From Adiantum capillus-veneris (taxonomy: Eukaryota; Streptophyta; Polypodiopsida; Polypodiales; Pteridaceae): a DNA stretch of 64,000 nucleotides. Location of the stretch: positions 80,272,343 through 80,336,342 of the forward strand of contig CM043950.1 in the NCBI GenBank assembly GCA_014529385.2, written 5' to 3'. Made by a program: the position numbers and the translations under genes. Positions 51,950 through 62,010 of this stretch are shown here, piece by piece. Under the pieces are notes generated by a model that saw only the letters and a program-made list of their open reading frames with translations, had not been told where the DNA came from and did no database searches. Numbering within the stretch: the stretch's first letter is position 1; every line of letters begins with the position of its first letter.

Positions 51950-52105
51950 ATGGCATACAACAACTCCGGAGCTCGTGAAAGTCAACGAAGGTGGAGAGAG
52001 ACAATGGTGTATGTGAACCACAAGTGGAGAAAGATACTCTGAGTGGATGACATTGTACAAAATTTATGTAATACATGATCTTATACAATTGCTACTTGAA
52101 GTGTA

Positions 52106-52560
52106 TCAAGATTTTGAAGGTTCAATTTTGTTTTTTGGCACGTCACCCTTGTAACGAATCATGAGATGTTTGCCATACTCTAAAAGTTCATCTGGGTTTT
52201 GTCTACCAAGAGCTAGTGCCATTGCTATGTAGGTGTAGTAATACGCTGCCCGACCACCTGTATAGCCCGGGCAGTAACCAAAACAATCTCTAGCAAACAC
52301 TTTGTCCACAAGAATGACTTTATCTGCACTTTTGGGCAGCACGGGTCCACCCAAGAAGCGTGATAGTGTCTTGAATGTGTAAGTTGCTATTGAACCCTCT
52401 TGTGACAAATTGTAAAAAACTACTATCGGCGACTCGCAAAGCTTTGAAAGGTACTGCACTAGGGCCGCATCCTGTCCACGATACTCTCGAGTCTGCCACC
52501 GAAGGAAGTCATCCTTGTCAACAATCCAAGACTGCACATATCATGTCAGAAGTGACACAA

Positions 52561-52592
<32 letters not shown>

Positions 52593-53905
52593 TTTTACCA
52601 TGAAGCTCTCATCCTGTAGAAAGAGGTTTTCCTGCCACAGGTCTACAGATGTAGTTGACCCCTGACCTGAATTGTTAAACCAATCCTCCACTTCTTTGTT
52701 ACTTGTTGATGGTCTTAGGCTTTGTCTTATTGCTTGGAAGGTGGCTTCATCAGGTAGTGTCTCCTTGTATTTTTCAGCTTTCTCAAAGCATCTTCGGAGG
52801 CATTCCATTGGATTGCTGGATGTTTCCATTGCCTCATCATCACTACTATCCTCTGAAACAAATCCACTCCTCTCCTCTTGGACTCTGGAAATAATAGCCA
52901 GGGAGAAATCCTCCCTTAAATAAAAGATGCTTTGCACATCATGTAAAAAGATATAGATCCTGTCTCCAATCCTAAAGTCAGGCACAGCAGGCAGCATCAT
53001 CTGAGCATGCTTCTCAGTGAAGTTACTGACATCCAAAGGAAGTTTGATTTCTGTGGTTTTCACAGAGAGCATCTTACTTCTCTGTACTTCAATTTCCTCA
53101 ACCTCAAGGTCGACTGTATCTTCAACCTCCTCGACTTCTTGTATATGAGTTGTCTCCTCGCATTCTTCATCTGGTGCTGCATCCTGCTCCTCTAACACCT
53201 CATCAGGATTCTGCATGAGGAATCCAAACAGGCTGTTCAGGTAAATCATAAAGCCAAAGGATTCCTGAATGAGATTGCATTCTTTTTGGTGCAAAGGGCA
53301 GGCTGAATGTCGGCAACAAGGTGGTAATTCCCTATACTTCTTCAGTCCCTGTCCCTTTCCACCACAATCATTTAAATGCACAAGAGTCATAGTGGGCAGA
53401 ACAACCCTCCCTACCTACACCATCACTTCAAACTTATCTCTGTAGGACTGCAAGAATTCACTGTGCTGAGCTAACAGGTCTTCAATGTCAAACTTTGGGT
53501 TAAACATAGAATGAACTAGATCAGACTTGTCCCCAGCACCACAAGATGCTGCAAAATCAAACAGCCTCTCATCAGTTGCAGTTGGGTCTTCCAGAGAAGA
53601 CACATCCTCCTTGGCTTTACCTTTAGTTGCACAGGGACTGCTTTCTGGCACATTTTCATCATCTGAGAAGTCTATATTCCTCTTTCTTGTATTTTTCTTG
53701 ACAAGTACTGTAGAGGGTGAGGGACCCTTGTAGAGTGAGGGATCCTCTTGGCCTGGTGACCTCTCTGATTGATCTTCACCAATTGACTCTTCTTCAGATA
53801 TGTCCTGACAAAAGTCAACAGTTCTTTTGGCAGAAACATTAAGCAACTGAGCCTGCAAAGGCTGAAATCCTAGCACAAGCTCTAGGTCTGGTTTCAGCCT
53901 CTTCT
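52106..53905 (-). pseudogene. Orphan spliced gene: acidic N-terminus, Cys-rich centre, folded C-terminus
   Basis: Read leftwards, exon 1 runs from about 53905 to 52599 and exon 2 from 52531 to 52106. The intron (52532-52598) has GTAAAAC and TGTGCAG borders and holds a GA tract. The N-terminus is acidic and Ser-rich with a KKNTRKRN basic patch. The centre has a Cys/His cluster (ELPPCCRHSACPLHQKEC), then a long acidic stretch. The C-terminal half looks globular (FLRWQTREYRG, VIVDK-like and FGYCPGYTGGRAAYYYTY). One in-frame TAG (53415-53417) breaks it. I recognise no family. Its position between two transposon-like loci suggests it is an accessory gene of a mobile element. Confidence 0.5.
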
Positions 53906-53944
53906 GCCTACTGGACCTTAATCCTATTCATTAGGAAACATGAC

Positions 53945-53947
<3 letters not shown>

Positions 53948-54012
<65 letters not shown>

Positions 54013-54114
54013 CTGTCTCTCTCTTTCACTCACTCTCCAAAGAACATTAAAAAACACACATAGACTCTCTCTCTCTCTCTCTCTCTCTCCAAAGAACATT
54101 AAAAAACACACATA

Positions 54115-54188
<74 letters not shown>

Positions 54189-54233
54189 ATCTCTCTCTCC
54201 TCTCTCTCCAATGAACATTAAAAAACACACATA

Positions 54234-54300
<67 letters not shown>
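53948..54300. repeat. (CT)n tracts with a repeated spacer
   Basis: Long CT runs are separated three times (about 54036, 54088 and 54207) by the same 27-28 bp spacer, which contains GAACATTAAAAAACACACAT. The spacer and its CT run appear to have been copied together. Confidence 0.9.
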
Positions 54301-54362
54301 TACAAAAGGCGCGCAAGGACGAAAACATACATTTTGCAACTCTCTACGTGCGCCTTAAGTAC
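54300..54362. repeat. GGCGCGC hairpin 1
   Basis: Imperfect inverted repeat: AAAAGGCGCGCAAGGA near 54304 pairs with TCTCTACGTGCGCCTTAA near 54341. It is inserted between CT and GA tracts and related to the hairpins at 54405, 57898 and 58067. Confidence 0.6.
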
Positions 54363-54404
54363 AATTGAGAGAGAGAGAGAGAGAAAGAGAGAAAGAGCCA
54401 TAAC

Positions 54405-54472
54405 TATACTATAGGCGCGCGGAGAGAGCTGCAACCAGTGTTTGGTTGGCTCTGCGCGCCGTTAGTAACGGG
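54405..54472. repeat. GGCGCGC hairpin 2
   Basis: TACTATAGGCGCGCGGAGAG pairs with GGCTCTGCGCGCCGTTAGTA. Its outer arm GCGCGCCGTTAGTAACGG closely resembles the subterminal repeats of some plant CACTA transposons. Confidence 0.65.
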
Positions 54473-54481
54473 GACAGAGAG

Positions 54482-54482
<1 letters not shown>

Positions 54483-54538
<56 letters not shown>

Positions 54539-54708
54539 TATGTCTGTGTGTGTGTGTGTCTGTGTGTGTGTGTGTGTGTGTGTGTCTATCTATGTAAGTA
54601 TGTGTTGAGGGGTGTGTGTGTGTGTGCGTGTGTGTGTGTGTGTGTGTGTTTATGTGTGTGTGAGTGTGTGTGTGTGTGTGTTTGTCTGTCTATCATAAGT
54701 ATGTGTTG

Positions 54709-54781
<73 letters not shown>

Positions 54782-54842
54782 TATCTATGTAAGTATGTGT
54801 TGAGGTGTGTGTGTGTTGAACAACAGTATGGGTTTTTCTTTG

Positions 54843-54884
<42 letters not shown>

Positions 54885-55159
54885 TTGCTACGAACTGTTG
54901 GAAATACAAAGAGAAAGAGTGAGAGATCACCTTTTGTTGGTGGGGTTTGCAGAAACTCCAAGGGAGGTGTCTCCTCCATTGCTTTTTGTCTGTCAAACTC
55001 ACTGTGTTTCTCTCCCTCTCTCTCTCTGAAAGTAAGGAGTCCCTCTCTCTATCTCTCTCTCAATCTGTCTCTCTCTCTCTCTCCTTCTCTCTTTCTATGG
55101 TTCTCTCTCTCTATCTATCTATCACTCTCTCTCTCTCTATCACTCTCTGGCAGTAATGA

Positions 55160-55223
<64 letters not shown>

Positions 55224-55417
55224 ATGGTTCTCTCTCTTTCTCTCTCTCAAAATCACACTTATAACGGATACACATGGCGGCGCCCCACGTGTTACTATAA
55301 AATAGAATATAATTGCATGTTGTCGCACGTGCGGTCATTATTGAGACCGTATACTTTTGTACGTCATATATAAAGGTCATGAGAGAGAAAAACCACACCT
55401 CGTGAAAGAGAGTGAGT

Positions 55418-55484
<67 letters not shown>

Positions 55485-55660
55485 CCGTCATCTGCGTCTC
55501 CGATAGCAAGCCGACCCATCTTCGCCATAACGAAGGTCTGCGTCCTTAGAAGGTTTGGCCCTCTCTCTCTCTCTCTCCCTCTGCTTCTGAAATTTCCCTC
55601 TGCCTTTGGCTCTATCTCTCTCTCTGTTTCTGTCATAGTATATTGCATATCTAGCTCTGT
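54483..55660. repeat. GA, TG, CA and CT microsatellite field
   Basis: Successive tracts: GA 54483-54535, TG 54540-54780 with breaks containing CTATCTATGTAAGTATGTG (twice, with a third variant), CA 54847-54882, CT 55160-55220 and GA 55417-55478. Reading frames here are repeat artefacts. Short unique islands (for example 55255-55380) show no gene. Confidence 0.9.
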
Positions 55661-56096
55661 CTTACAAACAACACACACATGCACTCACAAACACAACACA
55701 CACAAATACAACACACACACACTCACAAGCACACAGACACACAAATATAACACACACACACACACACTCACAAGCACACAGACACACAAATATAACACAC
55801 ACACACACACACACACGCAGACAAATATAACATACACACAAACACACAGAGACACAAATATAACATACACACACACAGACACACACACACTCACAAACAC
55901 ACAGACACACAAATATAACATACACACACACACATACAGACACACGCACACGCACACGCACACACACACACAGACAAATATAACATACACACAAACACAC
56001 AGAGACACAAATATAACATACACACACACACACAGAGAGACACACACACTCACAAACACACAGACACACAAATATAACATACACACACACACACAG

Positions 56097-56157
<61 letters not shown>
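55660..56157. repeat. CA-rich array with AAATATAACA punctuation, then (CT)n
   Basis: (CA)n is punctuated at intervals by GACACACAAATATAACA and ACAGACAAATATAACATAC, giving higher-order units repeated several times up to 56096. A pure (CT)n run follows at 56098-56157 and abuts the LINE. Confidence 0.9.
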
Positions 56158-56161
<4 letters not shown>

Positions 56162-56167
56162 GTTCTC

Positions 56168-57769
56168 ATGGAGGAAAGTCGGTTGAAAGGCAAGCAATTG
56201 TATTGTTGTTTTGTGGACTTTAAGAAAGCCTTTGATATGATTCCACGTAACAATTTGTGGAGAAGGATGGAAGAACTCCAAGTGCCAAGTGAGTTTATGC
56301 TTGCGGTTTCTCGAATCTATGAGAAGGTGATTTGTCAATTGCGCATGGGAAGAGAAATTTCAGAAATTTTTGTAAGCACTATTGGGGTTAAACAAGGATG
56401 TCCATTGTCACCAACTCTCTTTGGTCTATGCATCGATCAATTGGAACAATTGGTACTTGACTTTATGCAAGAAGAAGGCATTGAAGAGGTCACTATTTGC
56501 AATGCGGTAATCATGCTTTTGTTGCATGCAGATGATGTAGTGCTTCTAGCACACACTTTAGAAGATGCACAAAAGCTTATGGTTGTCCTTGAGAACTTTT
56601 GCTTGCATAGTGGGCTGATTGTAAATGAATCCAAAACAAAGGTTATGCTTGTGAAAACCAACCATAAGGAGAAGCCATGCATTGTGTACAACAACGAGAC
56701 ACTTGAAGTTGTTGAGAGCTTTAAGTACCTTGGCCTTGAGGTTCCATCCAATCACAAGTGGCATGAATGTGCTATGCGTCGTTTGGAAGCGGGAAAGAGA
56801 GCATATTATGCATTTGAGAACATGTGTGATGCGGGAAACATCAAGTGTTGGGTTCTCAAGAAGTATCTTTTTGATGCATTGGTGACACCGGTTCTTCTTT
56901 ATGGAGTTGAAGTGTGGGGCGGGAGCATCTCAAAGTCTACTTGGAAAGAGTTTGAGAATGTCCAAAAGCGTTTTCTTACAAACTTTCTCCAAGTTAAGAC
57001 ACAAACACCATATATGCTCCTACTTCTTGAGTCGGGATCTCTTCCAATTGAGGTTATGGGCATGGAAAGGGTTGTGGAGTACATGATAAAGATGCGTCAA
57101 AACCCCTCACATCGACTTCCTACAATTGCATGGGAAGCAAGCAAAAAAGTTCAAAAGACGCATAAAAGCAAGATCTTGAGCACGGGATGGATGCAAGACA
57201 TAAAGAAGTGGTTTGGGAGATGGGATGCATTACACTTGCTACATGATGCTTCAATTGACTCTCAAGTGAATGAAGCTTTTCTACAACGCCAATGTATTAC
57301 GGCTTGGGAGAAATCCGGTGGGTCACGCTTCATACATTACACCACCTATATTGCCCCCAACTACAAAACCATGTTCTTCGCTGAGAGAGGAAACCGTACT
57401 CACACTTACATGCTTGAGCCTATTCCCATGTCCGCGATACGCACTATCGCAGCAATTGGGCTTAGCTCCTATTTCCTTCGATGCGAGATAGGGCGTTGGG
57501 GCAATGGAGAAGAGTCAAATCGATTGTGCACATTATGCTCACTACAAGTTCGAGAGTCTGAGTACCACACACTACTAGAGTGCTCAGCTTTTGATCACAT
57601 CCGAACTTGCTTCTCTCACATTTTCAGCCATAACTTAGACCTACACACTTTCCTCTCCCAGCCAAAGTGTGGGCTCTCCATTGCGACTCTCATCACTACA
57701 ATTTTGGAGCATCGAGAGTCACTCATCAGCCATACACATACTACATCACATGTAACTTTGGTCCCATAG
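56168..57769 (+). mobile_element. 5'-truncated LINE reverse transcriptase ORF
   Basis: One open frame of 533 codons encodes the C-terminal two thirds of a non-LTR retrotransposon protein. RT blocks include LYCCFVDFKKAFD, TIGVKQGCPLSPTLFGL, the active site LLHADDVVLLA (HADD in place of the usual YADD or FADD) and a LGLEV thumb region. The end has CTLCSLQVRESEYHTLLEC, the zinc-binding C-terminal motif of plant LINE proteins. Endonuclease and ORF1 are missing. The frame is intact, unlike its neighbours, so the copy may be younger. It is followed at once by a (TATC)n tail. Confidence 0.85.
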
Positions 57770-57976
<207 letters not shown>

Positions 57977-58066
57977 TATGTGTTTATGTGTTTATGTGTG
58001 AGTGTTATAGAGAGAGGAAGTAAGGCGGGGGAAAGAGAGAGAGAGAGAGAGAGTCTTTCTGTTACC

Positions 58067-58137
58067 TTATACTAACGGCGCGAGGAGGTGTTTTTTGAGG
58101 TCAAAACATGCTCCACGCGTGCCGTTAGTAATGGGAG
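58067..58137. repeat. GGCGCGC hairpin 4
   Basis: TATACTAACGGCGCGAGGAG pairs with CTCCACGCGTGCCGTTAGTA. The outer arms TACTAACGGC match the arm of hairpin 2 in inverted order, so these units are one repeat family. Confidence 0.65.
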
Positions 58138-58141
58138 TCTC

Positions 58142-58215
<74 letters not shown>

Positions 58216-58266
58216 CCTCTCCCTCTCCCTCTCCTTTCTATAGCTTAGCATATTTAAAGAGAGAGG

Positions 58267-58310
<44 letters not shown>
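58138..58310. repeat. (CT)n and (GA)n tracts upstream of the H3-like gene
   Basis: CT 58145-58211, CCCTCT variants to 58235, then a short unique stretch with CATATTTAAAG (58249-58259) and GA 58277-58310. CT/GA tracts and a TATA-like box within 100 bp of an ATG could form a promoter, but that is a guess. Confidence 0.6.
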
Positions 58311-58313
<3 letters not shown>

Positions 58314-58332
58314 TCTATTTGTATACAGTGAA

Positions 58333-58827
58333 ATGGCTAGAACAAAATCCACTGCAAGGAAGGCAGGCAAGGGACCAGGATTAGCAGTTAATGCAAGTAG
58401 CAGATCTCCAACCCCAAAGAAGAGACCTGGAAAACCCAATAAAATTCTGAAAGGTCCAAGGGTGAAGAAGTTACAAACCTGCATGGGACTTTTCAGAGAA
58501 ATCAGAAAGGCACAGAAATGTGTAGATTTATGCATACCAAAGTTGCCCTTTCAGAGGATGGTGAGGTCCATATGTGAAGAAGCTACCTGGGGCACCAAAA
58601 GATGGAAGGTGGTGGCATTGATGGCTCTACAAGAAGCAGCAGAGGACTTCCTACTGGAGTACTTCAGTGACATCACCATCGTTGCAACCCATGCCCACAG
58701 GGTTACTATAATGGACAAAGATAGTGAGACACTGAAAAGAATAAGGTGGAGGTATGACAAACTACTGGTCCCCAATGTCTGCAGGGATAAGAAAATGAGG
58801 GAAATTTTGTATACCCCCTTGAGCTAG
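58333..58827 (+). CDS. Histone H3 / CENH3-like protein
   Basis: An intact 164-codon frame. It starts MARTKSTARK, nearly the canonical H3 tail, with the K4 and K9 positions kept. A basic, proline-rich linker follows, then a complete H3 fold: alpha-N FREIRKAQK, alpha-1 IPKLPFQRMVRSI, loop 1 TWGTKRWK, alpha-2 VALMALQEAAEDFLLEYFSD, then HAHRVTIMDKD and alpha-3. LQEAAEDFL and the longer, RW-containing loop 1 are hallmarks of plant CENH3; canonical H3 has LQEASEAYL. The usual PGTVALREIR is altered (MGLFREIR). After alpha-3 come about 24 extra residues. The frame ends at TAG 58825-58827, overlapping by one base the open frame of the protease gene, so they may once have been one protein. It could package nucleosomes, or be a captured domain. 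Confidence 0.75.
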   Translation: MARTKSTARKAGKGPGLAVNASSRSPTPKKRPGKPNKILKGPRVKKLQTCMGLFREIRKAQKCVDLCIPKLPFQRMVRSICEEATWGTKRWKVVALMALQEAAEDFLLEYFSDITIVATHAHRVTIMDKDSETLKRIRWRYDKLLVPNVCRDKKMREILYTPLS

Positions 58828-60081
58828 TGCCACAACTCACAGTTGTAGATGTCACACATAATGTGAATACAAGGGCAAGGGCAGAGACTGTTGCTCGCCA
58901 AACAGAGGACATCAGGGAAGCACAGCTTAAGGAGAAAGCAAAAGTAGTAGTGGAGTCCCAGAGGCAAACAGAATGCAATGTGACCCTGTCCATAGAGACA
59001 AGCAATCAAGAAACTCTACTTTCAATGAAGGATGGTTTGCTTGCAAAGATACCATTTGTAGATGGAGCCAAAAAGCTAGCTCTGGAAAAAGTGGACATTA
59101 ATTTATTTCAGAATCCAGATGCTCAGATTTCAGACACAATTATCTATGCTTGTCTTAAGTAAGTGTTACTATCTTGCTAGCTTTGAAAACTCAGATAATA
59201 GGTTTGCTAACTCAGGTATACTCTCTGCAGCTTGATCAAAAGTCAACTCCCACTGCACACCCACACAGAGGTGTTTCTTCTTGATCCACAAATGTCAGTG
59301 ATTATTAGACAGAAGAACAATCCATCTGGGACCTTTGAGAGTTGGTTTCTCCACTGTGCTATGCTGGAAGTTGCTGTCATCATCTTTCCATATGAGAACA
59401 ACCATCACTGGAGTCTCATATGCCTTGATGTTGACCAACCAGTAGTGTGGGTGTTCAATTCAATAAAAGGAACCCACCCTGAAATTAGGTTGTAAGTGTT
59501 ATGTATCAGAAAGTGTTTCTTATAGATATCCATGTAAATTTAAAGCCTCAAGCTAACATCTTGCTACTGCTTTGTGCAGTTGTATAAAGAGGTTGTTGCT
59601 TGCCTATGGCAAGCTATGTGGAAGGTATGAACTATACAAGGCCCCAATCAAAGATGTACCTGTCCCAAATCAAACAGATGGAAATTCTTGCGGCTGGAGA
59701 TGTCTTCTCCATGCAGAATATGTCCTGCAAAGCTACTTTTCATTAAAACCTTTCATGACTAAGGTAACCATTTGGCAATGCATTCAGTCAGTTTTGGTTT
59801 AGTTTATAGAAGAATTCTCACCATGTGGTCTTTCAATTTTGCAGAGTGCTTTAAAAAACTACACATATGATTATTTGCAAAGATACCGGGTAAGTTTAAT
59901 ACAACACCTGCTTACTATGTCTAGCCCCAGAGAGCCTGAAGATAGCGTCTTGGATGACCGCACTATTGATATGACAATACATGGCGTGCCACCACGACAA
60001 ACCTCTGCATCCGATACAGTGGAATCACAACGGGCCGAGGGGTTCATATCAGCAGAAGATGAAAGAGCCGAGGATGAGTAA
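58827..60081 (+). pseudogene. Ulp1/SENP-type (C48) cysteine protease, spliced
   Basis: Exons 58827-59158, 59231-59491, 59580-59763 and 59845 onward join in frame through GT-AG introns (GTAAGT donors twice, TCTCTGCAG, TTGTGCAG and TTTTGCAG acceptors). The first exon has a charged helical segment (RARAETVARQTEDIREAQLK). The protease core shows HHWSLICLD with the catalytic His, VWVFNSI where the family usually has Asp (here Asn), and NQTDGNSCGWRC with the oxyanion Gln and catalytic Cys. Ulp1 enzymes cleave SUMO, and Ulp1-like domains are common cargo of plant DNA transposons. The upstream frame is open back past the H3 stop. TAA at 60079-60081 ends the frame. Confidence 0.75.
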
Positions 60082-60507
60082 AGGTCAAATGAGCATATGG
60101 AAGGTGCTAGTGTACAACCAGAGGAGACAATGAAATAGCCAAGTCAGCCAGTGGAGGAGCCAAAAGAGCCTATGGATGAAACCCAAGATGAGGAAAGCAG
60201 GCCTATGGATGAGCAAAAGGATATGGATGAGGAAAGCAGGCCTAGGGATGAGCAAACTGATATGGATCAGGCAAGGATGGATGCGGCAAGAATAGATGAT
60301 GCAAGCCGGTCAACCGAGGCAAAGGAAAAGACCTTGGAGGAAACCTTGAATGAGGACGAAAGAGCCATGGGAGAGACCCCTGATGAAGATGTGAATGATG
60401 ACTATGAAGATGTGAATGATGAAGCTAAAGCAGAGGAGAGCAACAACGACATCAACACTACAGAGACCCAGTATGGACCCTTGCTACCTGTAGATACGGT
60501 TGTTCCG
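60082..60507 (+). pseudogene. Acidic, repetitive linker in the same frame
   Basis: After the TAA at 60081 the same frame continues, with one more TAG near 60136. It encodes a low-complexity acidic stretch with internal repeats (EESRPMDEQKDMD and EESRPRDEQTDMD). It ends exactly at a donor, GTTCCG|GTAATG, that splices in frame to the phosphatase exon. This suggests that protease, linker and phosphatase formed one protein before the stops arose. Confidence 0.55.
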
Positions 60508-60579
60508 GTAATGTCTATTCAAGTATGGAAAAATATGTTCAGTTTCTAACTACTTATATGTACTTGTCAACTTTTACAG

Positions 60580-61143
60580 AGGTTGATTATCTTGGACCTC
60601 AATGGATTGCTGCTGATGCGCATGCCTCTCGGTGACACAGAACCCTTTGAGGATTTGCAAACGTTTCAGATGGGAACTTGGCGAGTCATGGTTCGTCCAG
60701 GAACCAAGTAATTTATTCAGTTTCTTCTTCCACGCTTCAGAGTTTCCATATGGTCTTCAATGCAAAGGCAAAACGTATCGCGACTAGTTACAATAGTTTG
60801 TAGTGTATGCGGTGCTCACACGTCAGATTTTGCCTTTTTGTATGATCAAAGAAAATGGGTTACCGTCGAGGGCCACTACCACCCTAAAAAACCACACTTA
60901 CCTCTTTTGTACAAACCGTTTAGCCAAATCGTTGTACCCTTTGATGCAACTAATACACTACTGATTGATGATACTCCTGAAAAGGGAGAACTAAATCCGC
61001 CGGGAACAACTATCTCACCACCTTCTTTCGAGGGGCATTCCTTCGATTTTTACCTTGAAGACATTTTGATTCCATACTTACAGAAATTGTATCTCAGTCC
61101 ATTGTTCACGGACGAGTTTGTACTTTCTAATGAATTAAGATGA
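60580..61143 (+). pseudogene. FCP1-like HAD phosphatase domain with one stop codon
   Basis: The exon follows a CTTTTACAG acceptor. In order it has RLIILDLNGLL (HAD motif I; DxN as in plant NLI-interacting-factor-like proteins rather than DxD), MVRPGTK, RVSIWSS (motif II serine), KWVTVEG, a lysine in the LLYKPFSQI region, and NTLLIDDTPEKGELNPPGT (the DD motif and the typical NPP). This is the whole fold of the plant FCP1/NIF-like phosphatase family, which acts on phosphoserine, for example in the RNA polymerase II tail. A TAA at 60709-60711 falls between PGTK and FIQF; sequence on both sides stays in frame. The second catalytic Asp is replaced by Asn, so activity is doubtful even without the stop. 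Confidence 0.75.
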
Positions 61144-61173
61144 CTCTTCTATCATGTCTTTGTCTTGTCTAGC

Positions 61174-61177
<4 letters not shown>

Positions 61178-61214
<37 letters not shown>
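61178..61214. repeat. (GA)n microsatellite
   Basis: GA run just after the phosphatase reading frame, mirroring the tracts before the H3-like gene. Beyond it, 61215-61790 has no supported gene. Confidence 0.9.
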
Positions 61215-61238
<24 letters not shown>

Positions 61239-61789
61239 ACATGGTAAAGAAATGTATTTCAAGCACACTTATTCACAGGGCACAATTGACAAATGAGCTC
61301 AAAAAACTTCATGTATTGAAAGTCATTTGTATACACTTGGGTTCACAAGAATATCTGTTACATTGACACTACTTCAACCAGACCATCCAACTCTTTGCAC
61401 AAAATATCTTTTTCCCTTCGCCGCATCACCTTACGGCCAGCTAGGAAAAAGGAAAAATCTGATAGGTCCCTGTCCATTGACTCTTCAATTATGTCATGCC
61501 GCAACTGCTAAAGACTGCATAGCTCCCTTATTGTAACCACCAACAGTAGGCCATGCTCTTTATCAATCACTTCCACATCCACAGCAGGATTATCTTCCAA
61601 ACCTGTAGAAACCTTGTCCATAGGAATGTACTTACCATTGAGCATTTGTGATTGCATATACCAAAATGAGAGTAACAGTGATAAATGAGAGATGGTCTGT
61701 CAAAGAGCAAGGTTAACTAATGAAGCTTAAAATACCTTAGGGTTAGCTTCATTAAAGACCTCCAATGGTTAGTGTTAAAAGTCCTTTGA

Positions 61790-62010
61790 CCTGAAGCAAA
61801 CTAGGGCTGAGCTTGAGGTGGGAACCCAACCTAAACTTAAGCAAGCTAGGGCTGTGCTTGAGGTGGGAACCTTAAGCAAGCTATGGTTGTGCTTGAGGTG
61901 GGAACCCGACCTAAACTTGGGCAAGCTATGGCTGTGCTTGAGGTGGTAACCCGGCCTAAACTTAGGCAAGCTAGGACTGTGCTTGAGGTGGGAACTTTAC
62001 CTAAGGTGCT
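61790..62010. repeat. Minisatellite, about 45-57-bp unit
   Basis: About five copies of a unit containing AAGCAAGCTAGGGCTGTG, CTTGAGGTGGGAACC and CGACCTAAACTT, with unit-length variation where the CCAACCTAAACTT part is lost. No gene is predicted across it. Confidence 0.85.

Noticed and set aside
58333-58827. Ordinary processed copy of a canonical H3 gene
   Set aside because: The core has CENH3-type residues, a rebuilt linker and an altered alpha-N region, and nothing suggests a poly-A tail.
61790-62010. Small gene on the minus strand over the minisatellite
   Set aside because: The peptide simply follows the repeat unit and breaks wherever the unit length changes.
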